From Myxococcus virescens (GTDB lineage: Bacteria; Myxococcota; Myxococcia; Myxococcales; Myxococcaceae): a stretch of 64,000 bases of DNA. A program made the translations under genes and the position numbers. The DNA lies in NCBI RefSeq assembly GCF_900101905.1, contig NZ_FNAJ01000005.1:511293-575292 (forward strand), written 5' to 3'. The number at the start of each line of letters is the position of its first letter. The first letter of the stretch is position 1. Shown piece after piece: positions 23,247-34,400 of the stretch. Below the pieces are notes generated by a model, which did no database searches, had not been told where the DNA came from, and was given only the letters and a program-made list of their open reading frames with translations.

Positions 23247-26200
23247 ATGAAGTCATCCTTCGGTGTCTCACAGGCCCCTGTGGATTCCCCTCTGGTCTCC
23301 GGTGTGTCCGGAGACCGCACGCGCGATGAAATCGCGGCGTGGCTTCGGGCCTACGTCGCCGAGTCCGCCGAGCTCACGCCCGAAGAGGTCGACCTCCAGG
23401 AACCCTTCGTTCGCTACGGGCTGACGTCGAAGGACGCGGTGTTCTTGTCGGGTGAGTTGGCGGACTGGCTGGGCCGCGACGTGTCGCCCACCATCCTGTG
23501 GGAGCACCCCACCATCGACGCGCTCAGCCAGGCGCTCGCCCGTGGCACCGAACCCGTAGCGCATGCGCCCGCGACGCCCGTCACCGAGGCCGCGCAGGAC
23601 GACGCCATCGCGGTGGTGTCGCTGGGGTGTCGCTTCCCGGGAGCCCCGACGCCAGAGGCATTCTGGGCGCTGCTCCAGCGCGGCGGGGATGCCATCACCG
23701 AAGTTCCCGCGGACCGTTGGGACGCGGCGAGCCTCTACGCGCCGGACGCGTCCACGCCCGCGACGATGAACACGCGATGGGGCGGCTTCCTCGAAGATGT
23801 CGGCGCGTTCGATCCGCTCTTCTTCGGCATCTCGCCTCGCGAAGCCGTGCGGATGGATCCGCAGCAGCGCCTGCTCCTGGAAGTCGCGTGGGAGGCGCTG
23901 GAGCGCGCGGGACAGGCACCGCAGGGACTCCAGGGCAGTCGCACGGGCGTCTTCGTCGGCATCAGCACCAGCGACTACGCGCAGCGGCAGTTCGGCGACC
24001 GCGCCTTGTTGGATGCGTACGCGGGCACTGGCAACGCGCACAGCATCGCGGCCAACCGGCTGTCGTACGTGTTGGGCTTGCGCGGTCCGAGCATGGCCGT
24101 GGACACCGCGTGCTCATCCTCACTCGTCGCGGTGCACCTGGCCTGTCAGAGCCTCCGCGGCCGCGAGTGCGACCTGGCGATGGCGGGCGGCGTCAACATC
24201 ATCCTGTCGCCCGAGCTCACCATCGCCTTCTCGCAGGCGGGGATGATGGCGGCGGATGGACGTTGCAAGACGTTCGACGCGTCGGCCGATGGTTACGTGC
24301 GCTCGGAGGGCTGCGGCATCGTCGTCCTTCAGCGCCTGTCGGACGCGCTGGCCTCGGGCGCGCCCATCCTGGCCGTCATCCGCGGCTCGGCCGTGAATCA
24401 TGACGGACTCAGCAACGGGCTCACCGCGCCCAGCGGCGCCGCGCAGCAGGACGTCATCCAGCAAGCCCTCCGTCAGGCCCGCCTGTCGCCAGTACAGATT
24501 GGCTACATCGAAGCCCACGGCACGGGGACGCCGCTGGGCGACCCGATTGAGCTGGCGGCCCTGAGCGCCGTGCTGTCTCCGGGGGGGACGGCGGAGCAGC
24601 GCTGCTTCATCGGCTCGGCGAAGAGCAACATCGGCCACCTGGAAGCGGCGGCCGGCATCGCGGGGTTGATGAAGACGGTGCTGGCCCTGAATCACGGCGA
24701 GATTCCGCCGCAGGTCCACCTGCGCGCGCTCAACCCGCACATCGCCTTGGACGCGTCCCGATTCCCGATTCCAACCCGCCGGGAGCCTTGGCCCCAAGCG
24801 CCCGGCGCGCGTGTCGCGGGAGTCAGCGCCTTCGGCTTCGGTGGAACCAACGCCCACGTCATCCTGAGCGAGCCTCCGCCGCGCCCCGCAGATGCACCTC
24901 GCGTCCCCGAGCGCGACAGCCACGTCCTGACGCTGTCGGCCCGGAGCGATGCGGCCCTGCGGAACCTGGCCCGGCAGTACCAGGAGCACCTGCTACGGCC
25001 GAACGCCCCCGCGCTGGCGGATGTCTGCTTCACCGCGAACACCGGCCGCAATGCGTGGCCGCATCGGCTCGCGCTCACCGCGAACTCCCATGCGGAGCTG
25101 GCGTCGCGGCTCGAGTCCTTCGCCCAAGGGCACGCCGTGCCCAGGCTGCATCAGGGCGAGGTGCAGCGTGGCGCCGTGCCGCGAATCGTCTTCCTGTATC
25201 CCGGCCAGGGCACCCAGTACCCCGGCATGGGACGGCAGCTGTTCGACAGCGCGCCCGTCTTCCGTGAAGCCCTGGAGCGCTGCGATGCGCTTCTCCGTCC
25301 ACACCTGGATGTCCCGCTGCTCTCGGTGCTGTTTCCGACGACAGACGCCACCGCGCAGCTCATCCACCAGACGCGCTACACCCAGCCGGCGTTGTTCGCG
25401 CTGGGCCATGCCCTGACGGAGCTGTGGCGTTCGTGGGGCGTGGTGCCCGACGCCGTCATGGGCCACAGCGTGGGCGAATTCACGGCCGCGCACGCGGCGG
25501 GCGCGCTTGGGCTGGAGGAGGCGCTGGCCCTGCTGGCCACGCGCAGCCGGCTCATCCAGGCACTGCCCCAGAACGGAGCCATGGCGGCTGTCCTGACGGA
25601 TGAAGCCACGGTGCGCATGGCGTTGGAGAGCGAGCACCTGGTGGACGTCGCCGCCATCAACGGGCCAAGGCACGTCGTCATCTCCGGTGAGCGCGAAGCG
25701 GTCCAGCGCATCACCGCGGCGCTACAGGCGCAAGGTGTCGAGTCGCGACCGCTCACCGTCTCCCACGCGTTCCACTCGCCGCTGCTGGAGCCGATGCTCG
25801 ATGGCTTCGAGCAGGTAGCCCGCGTCCTGCCCGCCCATGCGCCGCGGCTCCCGCTCATCTCGAACGTCACGGGCGAGCGGATGTCTCAGGCCCCCGACGC
25901 CGCCTACTGGCGACGGCACGCGCGCGTTCCTGTCCAGTTCTTCAAGAGCCTCCAGACGCTGACGCAGGCGGGCCCCGCGCTGTTCATCGAGATGGGCCCG
26001 CACGACACGCTGCTCGGCATGGCGAAGCGTTGCGTTCCCGAGAGCGCGAGCCTGTGGCTCTCCAGCCTGCGGCGTCAGCAGGATGCCTGGGAGACGCTGC
26101 TCGACAGCCTCGGTGCGCTGTACACGCGCGGCGTCGCCGTCCCATGGAGCGCAGTGGACGCGGACCGTCCGCGACGGCGTGTCCCGCTGCCCACCTATCC

Positions 26201-29200
26201 CTTCGAGCGCCAGAGGTACTTGCTGGACTCCGCGCTCCCCTCCCCTGCCCACAGCCCGACGATGATGACCCAGACCTCTGCCGCAGCGCCCGTCGTGTCA
26301 CGCCAGGAGCGAATCCTCACGGAGCTCCGCGCGGTCGTCGCATTGCTGCTCCAGGCACCTCCCGAGAAGCTCGACCCGCGCATGTCCTTCCTGGAGATGG
26401 GCGCCGACTCCCTCGTGTTGCTGGACGCCATCCGCAACGTGGAGAAGCGCTTCGGCGTGAAGCTGGCCATCCGTCAGCTCTTCGAGGAACTGACGACGCT
26501 GGACGCACTGGCGAGCCACCTCGACCAGATGCTGCCCGCGAGCTTCGCCCTGAGCTCCGCGCCAGCCGCGACGAGCGTTCCCGCGCCGCTCCCCATGAGC
26601 GCGCCTCCCGCCGCCGCGAACATGCCCTCCGCGCGTCCGGGAAGCGCCGTCGAGCAGCTCATCCAGCAGCAGTTGCAGCTCATGGCGCAGCAGCTCGCGC
26701 TCCTGGGCGGACGTCCCGCTGCGCCGCTGCAGCTTCCCGTCGCGGAGCAGGAAGCCCCCGCCCCCAAGGCAGTGCCCACGAACGCCGCGAAGGCTGGAGG
26801 CGCGTCACCCTTTGGCGCGGGGCCCAAGTCCGGCACGCCCGAGCGCGAGCTCCCCGCGGTACAGCAGCGTCACCTCGACGCGCTCATCGCGAAGTACACC
26901 GCGCGCACGAAGCGCTCGAAGGAAGCAGCCGTCCGCTACCGGTCGAAGTGGAGCGACGTGCGGTGGCTGATGAACTTCCGCGCCGAGCTGAAGGAGGTCT
27001 GCTACCCCATCGTCAGCGTGCGTTCGAAGGGCTCGCGGCTCTGGGACGCGGACGGCAACGAGTACATCGACTTCTCCATGGGCTTCGGGGTGCACCTGTT
27101 CGGTCACAACCCGCCCTTCATCATGGAGGCGCTGCAACGACGTCTGGCGGAGGGCATGGAGTTGGGCCCCCAGTCGGACCTGGGCGGGCAAGCCGCGGAG
27201 CTGCTCTGCGAGCTGACCGGGATGAAGCGCGTCACCTTCTGCAACTCCGGCACGGAGGCGGTGATGACGGCGCTCCGGCTGGCGCGCGCCGCGACGGGTC
27301 GCACGAAAATCGTGATGTTCACCGGCTCCTACCACGGCCACTCCGACGGCACGCTGGTGGTGGGGCGCATGGTCAACGGCGAGCCCCAGTCGCTGCCCAT
27401 GGCGGCGGGCGTGTCTCCCAAGGTCGTCGAGGACGTCCTCGTACTGCCCTACGGCGAGGACCGCACGCTGGAGCTCATCCGCGAGCACCTTCACGAGCTG
27501 GCGGGCGTCCTCGTCGAACCCGTGCAGAGCCGCCGTCCCAATCTCCAGCCACGGGCCTTCCTCCAGGCGTTGCGGACGATGACGCGTGAAGCAGGCGTGC
27601 CCCTCATCTTCGACGAGGTCATCACCGGCTTCCGGCTCCATCCGGGTGGCGCCCAGGCGTGGTACGGCATCGAGGCGGACCTGGTCACCTACGGCAAGGT
27701 GCTCGGTGGCGGCATGGCCATTGGCGCCGTCGCGGACCGCGGCGGATTCGTGGACCGCATCGACGGAGGCGACTGGAACTACGGTGACGCGTCCTACCCC
27801 GCTGTCGAGACGACCTTCTCCGCGGGCACGTTCTGCAAGCACCCGCTGACCATGGCGACCACGGTGGCCACGCTGAGCCACCTCAAGACCCAGGGGCCAG
27901 CGCTCCAGGAGAATCTGAGCCGCCGTGCCGCGGGGCTGGTTGCTCGTCTCAACGACATCTTCCAGCGCGAGCAGGCGCCCATCGAGGCGGTCCACGGCGG
28001 CTCGGTGCTGCGCTTCTCCGCCGCGGGCAACACCAGCTACCTGTACCAGTCGCTGGAGATGGACCTGTTCTTCTGCCACCTCATCCAGCGCGGCATCTAC
28101 ATCTGGGAGGGGCGCACGTGCATGCTCTCCACCGCGCACTCGGACGAGGACCTCGACACCATCGTCCGCGCCGTCACCGAGACGGTGACGGACATGCGCG
28201 CGGGCGGATTCTGGCCGCGCACCAAACCGCCCGAGCCCACCCGCGTGGAAGCGCGCACGCTGCCGATGACGGAGGCGCAGCGGCAACTGTGGGTGCTCGC
28301 CCAGATGAACGCTGGCGGCTCTATCTCCTACAACCTGTCGATGAGCCTGCGGCTCGAAGGCGTGCTCCAGCCCGAGGTGCTCCAACGCGCCATCCAGCAC
28401 GTCGTCGACCGGCATGAAGCCCTGCGCATCCACGTCCACGAGTCCGGCGAGCAGCAGACCGCGGCCGCTTCGCTGGCGCTCTCCCTGGCGCTGCACGACC
28501 TCTCCCCCCTGCCCGCGCTGGAGCAGGCCGAGCGCCTCTCCGCCTGGTACGAGCAGGAGAGCAACACGCCGTTCGACCTGCACCGCGGTGCGCCCTTCCG
28601 CGCCAACCTGCTGAAGCTGGGTGCCCAGGAGCACGTCCTCGTCCTCACCGCGCACCACGTCGCGGTGGACGGCTGGTCGCTGGGCGTCATCGTCCGCGAG
28701 ATTGCCGCGCGCTATACCGAGCTCCGGGGAGGCAAGAGCACCCCGCCTCCACCCGCGATGCAGTGGGGCGAGTACGTGCAGTGGCTCCAGCAGCAGGCCG
28801 GAACCAAGGAGCAGACGGCCCACGAGCGCTTCTGGCTGAGCCGACGCGTGGAGACGCTGCCCGCGCTGGAGCTACCCATCGACCATGGCCGCCCCGCGCA
28901 CCGCAGCTATCAGGGTGCCCGGCAGACGCTGCGACTGGACCGCGCCACCACCCAGTCCCTGCGGGAGGCGGCGGCGCAGCAGCAGTCCACGCTCTTCATG
29001 CTGCTGCTCTCCGTCTACACCACGTTCCTCCACCGCCTGACGGGCCAGGACGACGTCCTGGTGGGCATCCCCACCGCGGGCCGGGGAATGGAGGGCAGCG
29101 AGGGGCTGGTGGGCTACTGCTCGCACCTGCTGCCCATCGCCAGTCACGTTCAGGGCGAGCAGACGTTCTCCGACTACGTCCAGGGCCTCAAGCAAGTGCT

Positions 29201-31475
29201 CTGGGAGGCGTATGAGCACCAGGACTACCCCTTCGCCCTGCTCATCAAGCGCCTGGGACTGCCGCGCAGCACGAGCCACACCCCGCTCGTCAGCGTCACG
29301 TTCAACCTGGAGCGCCCCCTGGGGAACCTCCAGATGGACGGCCTTCGGACGCACTTCGTCCCGCAGCCCGTGCGCTACGCCGCCTTCGACCTGAGCCTGA
29401 ACGTCATCGACGCCGAGGACGGACTCGTCCTCGACTTCGACTACAACACCGACCTGTTCGAAGCGGCGACGCTGGCCCGCTGGGCTCAGGGCTTCCGCAC
29501 GCTGCTGTCAGGCGCGCTCAAGCAGCCGGAAGCGCGCGTCGCCGACCTGCCGATGCTCACCCCGGCCGAGCGCCGCAAGGTCCTGGTGGCGTGGAACCAG
29601 AACCAGGTGGGCTACCGGGAGGATCTGCTCACTCACCAGTTCATCGAACAGCAGGCCGCCGCGAGGCCCGGCGTGCACGCGGTGGAACTGGACGGCCAGT
29701 GCATCACCTACGCCGACTTCAACCGGCGCGCGAACCAGCTCGCGCACCACCTGCGCGGCCTGGGTGTCGGACCGGGCGTGCTGGTGGGCGCCTTCATCGA
29801 CCGCTCGCCGGAGATGCTGGTGACGTTGCTGGCCATCCTCAAGGCCGGTGGCGCCTACGTGCCGCTGGACCCTACACACCCGGTGGAGCGGCTGCGCTTC
29901 CTGCTGGACGACGCGCGCGCGGCCGTGCTGGTGACGAAGCAGTCCCTCGCGGAGCGGCTGCCTGCGCACACCGCGAAGGTCGTCCACCTGGACACGGACG
30001 CCGTCACGCTGGCGTCTCGCCCCACGGAGAACCCGCCCAACTCCGCGACGGCCACGTCCCCCGCCTACGTCATCTACACCTCCGGTTCCACGGGTGAGCC
30101 CAAGGGCGTCGTCATCAGCCACGGCCAGATGGCGGTGCACTTCCAGGACATGCAGCTCCACTTCGAGTTGACCGAGCGCGACCGCGTGTTGCAGTTCGCC
30201 TCGTTCAACTTCGACGCGTCCCTGGAGCAGATTCTCCCGACGTTCATGACGGGCGCCACGCTGGTCCTGCGCGGCAACCAGGTCTGGACGCCCGAGGAGC
30301 TGGCCCGCCGCGTCGTCGAACAGCGGCTGTCGGTGATGAACTTCCCCACGGCGTACTGGCAGCAGCTCACGCAGAGCTGGGCCGAATCGCCGCCAACCAT
30401 CGGTGCCCATGACTTGCGTCTGGTCATCATCGGCGGCGACACCGTGCTGCCCAAGGTGCTGGAGCTGTGGCAGCACGGCCCGCTGGGCAACGTCCGCACG
30501 CTCAATGCCTACGGCCCCACTGAGACGCTCATCACCGCGACCACCTTTGACATTCCCAAGGGCTGGAGCGCCACGCGCGTCCCCATCGGTCGGCCGCTGT
30601 CGAACCGCCCCTGCTACGTGCTGGATCGGCATGGCGCGCCCGTGCCCATCGGTGTGGCAGGCGAGCTGCACATCGGCGGACCGCTGGTCGCGGCGGGCTA
30701 CCTCCACCGCCCGGAGCTCACCGCGCAGCGCTTCGTCCCGGACCCGTTCAGCGACGACCCGGCGGCGCGCCTCTACCGAACCGGAGACCTGGTCCGCTAC
30801 CGGCCTGACGGCACGCTCGAGTTCCTGGGACGCAGCGACCACCAGGTGAAGGTGCGCGGCTTCCGAATCGAGCTGGGAGAAATCGAGTCCGCGCTGAGCG
30901 CGCACGAGCACGTCCAGGAAGTGGTCGTCACGGTCCGCGAGGAGCCGGGCGCGCTGGCCGGACATGACAAGCGGCTGGTGGCCTACGTGGTGCCCTCCGC
31001 GCGGGGCAGCGTGACCCCTGTCGCGCTCCGCCAGTTCCTGCTGGAGAAGCTGCCGGACTACATGGTCCCCGCCTTCTTCGTCGTCATGGAGGCCATGCCT
31101 CTGACGGCCAGCGGGAAGCTGGACCGCAAGGCGCTGCCCGCGCCCGACCCGGAGGCCAGCGCGCCCACGCGGCCCTTCGTCGCACCGCGCACGCCCACCG
31201 AGCAGACGCTGGCGGAGGTGTGGATGAAGGCCCTGCGCCTGCCTCGCGTGGGCATCCACGACGACTTCTTCGAACTGGGCGGTGACTCGCTGCTGGCCAC
31301 GCAGGTGGCCTCGCGACTGCGGGACGCGCTCAAGGTGGAGCTGCCGCTGGAGCGGCTCTTCAAGCAGACGACCATCGCCGGGCTCGCGGAGCACGTGGAC
31401 ACCATCCTGTGGGCGTCACGTGCAGCCGAGGACACCAGCGTCAGCGGCGCGAGCCGTGAAGAGGGGGAGCTGTGA
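23247..31475 (+). CDS. Hybrid PKS-NRPS: ACP-KS-AT-ACP-aminotransferase-C-A-PCP
   Basis: First synthase (2742 aa). Domains: ACP (about 28-105, Ser61 in GLTSKD); KS (about 121-545, Cys289 in VDTACSSSL, His424, His464); AT (about 647-945, Ser741 in GHSVGEF, HAFH at 840, so malonyl-type); ACP (Ser1055 in GADSL); class III aminotransferase (about 1215-1655, Lys1484); C (HHVAVDG at 1803); A (YTSGSTG near 2277, Lys2624); PCP (Ser2681). A fatty acyl chain loaded on the first ACP is extended by malonyl, aminated at the beta carbon and joined to the first amino acid. The A-domain code read by eye is D-A-E-N-I-G-A-I-T-K, which I cannot assign; Glu at the third position might favour a basic residue. The acidic tail REEGEL should dock to the next protein. 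Confidence 0.93.
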   Translation: MKSSFGVSQAPVDSPLVSGVSGDRTRDEIAAWLRAYVAESAELTPEEVDLQEPFVRYGLTSKDAVFLSGELADWLGRDVSPTILWEHPTIDALSQALARGTEPVAHAPATPVTEAAQDDAIAVVSLGCRFPGAPTPEAFWALLQRGGDAITEVPADRWDAASLYAPDASTPATMNTRWGGFLEDVGAFDPLFFGISPREAVRMDPQQRLLLEVAWEALERAGQAPQGLQGSRTGVFVGISTSDYAQRQFGDRALLDAYAGTGNAHSIAANRLSYVLGLRGPSMAVDTACSSSLVAVHLACQSLRGRECDLAMAGGVNIILSPELTIAFSQAGMMAADGRCKTFDASADGYVRSEGCGIVVLQRLSDALASGAPILAVIRGSAVNHDGLSNGLTAPSGAAQQDVIQQALRQARLSPVQIGYIEAHGTGTPLGDPIELAALSAVLSPGGTAEQRCFIGSAKSNIGHLEAAAGIAGLMKTVLALNHGEIPPQVHLRALNPHIALDASRFPIPTRREPWPQAPGARVAGVSAFGFGGTNAHVILSEPPPRPADAPRVPERDSHVLTLSARSDAALRNLARQYQEHLLRPNAPALADVCFTANTGRNAWPHRLALTANSHAELASRLESFAQGHAVPRLHQGEVQRGAVPRIVFLYPGQGTQYPGMGRQLFDSAPVFREALERCDALLRPHLDVPLLSVLFPTTDATAQLIHQTRYTQPALFALGHALTELWRSWGVVPDAVMGHSVGEFTAAHAAGALGLEEALALLATRSRLIQALPQNGAMAAVLTDEATVRMALESEHLVDVAAINGPRHVVISGEREAVQRITAALQAQGVESRPLTVSHAFHSPLLEPMLDGFEQVARVLPAHAPRLPLISNVTGERMSQAPDAAYWRRHARVPVQFFKSLQTLTQAGPALFIEMGPHDTLLGMAKRCVPESASLWLSSLRRQQDAWETLLDSLGALYTRGVAVPWSAVDADRPRRRVPLPTYPFERQRYLLDSALPSPAHSPTMMTQTSAAAPVVSRQERILTELRAVVALLLQAPPEKLDPRMSFLEMGADSLVLLDAIRNVEKRFGVKLAIRQLFEELTTLDALASHLDQMLPASFALSSAPAATSVPAPLPMSAPPAAANMPSARPGSAVEQLIQQQLQLMAQQLALLGGRPAAPLQLPVAEQEAPAPKAVPTNAAKAGGASPFGAGPKSGTPERELPAVQQRHLDALIAKYTARTKRSKEAAVRYRSKWSDVRWLMNFRAELKEVCYPIVSVRSKGSRLWDADGNEYIDFSMGFGVHLFGHNPPFIMEALQRRLAEGMELGPQSDLGGQAAELLCELTGMKRVTFCNSGTEAVMTALRLARAATGRTKIVMFTGSYHGHSDGTLVVGRMVNGEPQSLPMAAGVSPKVVEDVLVLPYGEDRTLELIREHLHELAGVLVEPVQSRRPNLQPRAFLQALRTMTREAGVPLIFDEVITGFRLHPGGAQAWYGIEADLVTYGKVLGGGMAIGAVADRGGFVDRIDGGDWNYGDASYPAVETTFSAGTFCKHPLTMATTVATLSHLKTQGPALQENLSRRAAGLVARLNDIFQREQAPIEAVHGGSVLRFSAAGNTSYLYQSLEMDLFFCHLIQRGIYIWEGRTCMLSTAHSDEDLDTIVRAVTETVTDMRAGGFWPRTKPPEPTRVEARTLPMTEAQRQLWVLAQMNAGGSISYNLSMSLRLEGVLQPEVLQRAIQHVVDRHEALRIHVHESGEQQTAAASLALSLALHDLSPLPALEQAERLSAWYEQESNTPFDLHRGAPFRANLLKLGAQEHVLVLTAHHVAVDGWSLGVIVREIAARYTELRGGKSTPPPPAMQWGEYVQWLQQQAGTKEQTAHERFWLSRRVETLPALELPIDHGRPAHRSYQGARQTLRLDRATTQSLREAAAQQQSTLFMLLLSVYTTFLHRLTGQDDVLVGIPTAGRGMEGSEGLVGYCSHLLPIASHVQGEQTFSDYVQGLKQVLWEAYEHQDYPFALLIKRLGLPRSTSHTPLVSVTFNLERPLGNLQMDGLRTHFVPQPVRYAAFDLSLNVIDAEDGLVLDFDYNTDLFEAATLARWAQGFRTLLSGALKQPEARVADLPMLTPAERRKVLVAWNQNQVGYREDLLTHQFIEQQAAARPGVHAVELDGQCITYADFNRRANQLAHHLRGLGVGPGVLVGAFIDRSPEMLVTLLAILKAGGAYVPLDPTHPVERLRFLLDDARAAVLVTKQSLAERLPAHTAKVVHLDTDAVTLASRPTENPPNSATATSPAYVIYTSGSTGEPKGVVISHGQMAVHFQDMQLHFELTERDRVLQFASFNFDASLEQILPTFMTGATLVLRGNQVWTPEELARRVVEQRLSVMNFPTAYWQQLTQSWAESPPTIGAHDLRLVIIGGDTVLPKVLELWQHGPLGNVRTLNAYGPTETLITATTFDIPKGWSATRVPIGRPLSNRPCYVLDRHGAPVPIGVAGELHIGGPLVAAGYLHRPELTAQRFVPDPFSDDPAARLYRTGDLVRYRPDGTLEFLGRSDHQVKVRGFRIELGEIESALSAHEHVQEVVVTVREEPGALAGHDKRLVAYVVPSARGSVTPVALRQFLLEKLPDYMVPAFFVVMEAMPLTASGKLDRKALPAPDPEASAPTRPFVAPRTPTEQTLAEVWMKALRLPRVGIHDDFFELGGDSLLATQVASRLRDALKVELPLERLFKQTTIAGLAEHVDTILWASRAAEDTSVSGASREEGEL
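26889..28211 (+). other. Embedded class III aminotransferase domain
   Basis: A glutamate-1-semialdehyde-aminotransferase-like PLP domain inside the first synthase. Visible are CNSGTEAVMTALRLARA, SYHGHSDG, LIFDEVITGFR and the Schiff-base lysine in VTYGKVLGGGMAIG. In iturin/mycosubtilin and microcystin synthases this domain aminates the beta-keto acyl chain on the preceding ACP. The same reaction is expected here, giving a beta-amino fatty acid. Confidence 0.9.
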
Positions 31476-34400
31476 ACACAATCGACGGACTGTTGACCCG
31501 GCTGCGCCAGCAAGACGTACGGCTGTGGATGGAAGGCGAGCGCCTGCGCTTCAACGCCCCTCCGGGCGTGATGACGCCCGACCTGCTCGGAGAGATGAAG
31601 TCCCGCAAGGAGGAGCTGGTCTCCTTCCTCCAGCAGGTGGGCCAGTCACTCCAGGGCGCCGCGGACCTCATCCCCGCCGGCCCTCGCGATGGAGCGCTGC
31701 CGCTGTCGTCCGGCCAGCAGCGCATGTGGTTCCTGGAGCAGTTCCAGGGCCCCAGCGGCGCGTACAACATGCCCGCGGCGCTGCGGCTCGAAGGCGCCCT
31801 GGACATCGCGGCGCTTCAGCGGAGCCTGGACGAAATCGTCCGCCGTCACGAGGTGCTGCGCACGAGCTACGGGCAGCACCAGGGCCAGCCCTTCCAGCGC
31901 GTCTTGCCGCCCGCGTCCGTGACGATGCCCGAGGTGGACCTCCAGCACCTCCCCGCCGACGCGCGACAGGCCGAGGTCCGGCGGCGTGCGACGGAGGAGG
32001 CGGGGCGCCCCTTCGACCTGTCGCGAGACCTGCCCCTGCGGCTGTCTCTGCTGCGGTTGGACCCACGCGAGCACGTACTGCTGCTCACGCTCCATCACGT
32101 CGCCTGCGACGGCTGGTCCCTGGGCGTCCTCATCCGCGAACTGGCGGCGCTCTACCGCGCGTTCAGCACGGGCGAGCCTTCTCCCCTTCCCGAACCCACC
32201 CTTCAGTACGGTGACTTCGCGCGCTGGCAGCAGGAGCGCGCCACCCGTGGCGACCTCCAGCCGCACCTCTCCTGGTGGCGCGACCACCTGGCCGGCGCCC
32301 CTGCGCTGCTGGAGCTACCCACCGACCGGCCGCGCCCCGCGAACCAGCGCTTCCACGGTGCGACCCATCGCTTCACCGTGCCGGCGGAGCTGACTGCCCG
32401 GCTCAAGCAGCGGAGCCGCGAGTCAGAGGCCACGCTGTTCATGACGCTGCTGTCCGCGTTCGGCGTGCTCCTGTCCCGAAGCAGCCGGCAGGAGGAGCTC
32501 GTCATCGGCACGCCCATCGCCAACCGGGTGCCCCAGACGGAGCCCCTCATCGGCCTCTTCGTCAACTCACTGCCGCTACGGCTCCAGGTGGACGGCGCGC
32601 GTCCGTTCTCAGAGCTGCTGGCCCGCGTGCGCCAGGACACGCTGAGCGCCTACGCGCATCAAACGCTGCCCTTCGAGCAGCTGGTCGAAGCACTCCAGCC
32701 CGCGCGCGACCCGAGCTACTCCCCGCTGTTCCAGGTGCTGTTCACGCTCCAGAACACGCCGTCCGAGGTCCTCTCGCTGTCCGGCCTCACGCTGGAGCAG
32801 TTGGAGTTCGAGAGCGGCACCACGCAGTTCGACCTCTCCCTGTCGATGGCGGAGACGGCGCAGGGGCTGGTCAGCGAGCTGAACTACAACACCGACCTGT
32901 TCGATACGACCACCGTCGAGCGGATGTCCGGCCACCTCCTCACCCTGCTCGCGGCCATCGCGGAGAACCCCACCCGGTCCGTGAACGACCTGCCCCTGCT
33001 GACCGGGCCGGACCGCCTGCGACTGCTGCGGGAGTGGAACGACACCGCGCTCGACCTGCCCCTGCCCGGCAGCCTCCACGGCCTCTTTGAACGGCAGGCC
33101 GCGCGCCGTCCGGACGCCACCGCCGTGCGCTTCGAGTCGCGCGCCTTGACCTACCGGGAGCTGGATGAACAGGCCAACCGGCTGGCGAACCACCTGCGCC
33201 AGCTCGGCGTGGAGCCGGGGCACCGCGTGGGCATCTTCCTGGAGCGCTCGGTGGAGCTGCTCGTGGGTTTGCTCGGCATCCTGAAGGCGGGCGCGGCGTA
33301 TGTGCCGCTGGACCCGCTGTATCCGCCGGACCGGCTGGCGCACATCCTGGATGACAGCGGCGTCTCACTGCTGCTGACGGAGCCGGAGCTGGCCGCGCAG
33401 GTCCCCGCCTATCGCGGCAAGCGCATGGTGCTGGCCGAGGCCTCCGGCGCCCCCACGACGCTGCCCCAGGTGACGCTCGCGGGCACGAACCTGGCCTACG
33501 TGCTCTACACGTCCGGCTCCACGGGCTGTCCGAAGGGCGTGGCCGTGCCGCACGCCGCGGTCGTCAACTTCATGGCGTCCATGCAGCGGGCGCCTGGGAT
33601 GACCGACCAGGACACGCTGTTCGCCGTGACGACGGTGGCCTTCGACATCTCCGTGCTGGAGCTCTTCCTGCCCCTGAGCGTGGGCGGCAACGTCGTCATC
33701 GCCAGCAGCGAGACGGCCGTGGATGGCACCCGGCTGATGCGGGCGCTGGTGGAGAGCGGCGCCACGGTGATGCAGGCAACGCCTTCCACGTGGCGGATGC
33801 TGCTGACGCTGGGGTGGAAAGGCAGCCCCACGCTGAAGCTCCTCTGCGGTGGAGAGGCGATTCCCTCCGAGCTCGTCGAACCGCTGTGCTCGCGCGGCGC
33901 GTCCCTGTGGAACATGTACGGCCCCACGGAGACGACCATCTGGTCCACCACCACGCGCCTGGAGCCGGGACGCCGCATCACGCTGGGCCGCCCCATTGGC
34001 AACACGCAGGTGTACGTGCTGGACGCGGCCATGCAGCCGGTGCCCATGGGCGTGACGGGCGCGCTGTACATCGGCGGGCACGGCGTGGCGCAGGGCTACC
34101 TCCACCGTCCGGACCTGACGGCGGAGCGCTTCGTGCCGGATCCCTTCGGACAGGTACCGGGCGGGCGGCTCTACGCCACGGGTGACCTGGTGCGCGCGCT
34201 GCCAGACGGCACGCTGGAGTACCTGGGCCGCGGCGATGGACAGGTGAAGCTGCGCGGCTATCGCATCGAACTGGGAGAGATTGAAGCCCGGCTGGCGCAG
34301 GTGCCTGGCGTCCTGGAAGCCGCTGTGAAGCTGTGGGACGTGTCGGGCCACGCGGAGCTGGTCGCCTATGTGCGCCCCGGCGCCGAGCCCGCTCTCGATG

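Noticed and set aside
26805..28823. Long open frame of over 650 codons antisense to the first synthase
   Set aside because: Strong G/C bias at third positions leaves few stops on the opposite strand. The translation is Arg/His/Val/Leu-rich, matches no family and lies wholly inside conserved aminotransferase and C domains. The same applies to the long antisense frame at 40876-44124.
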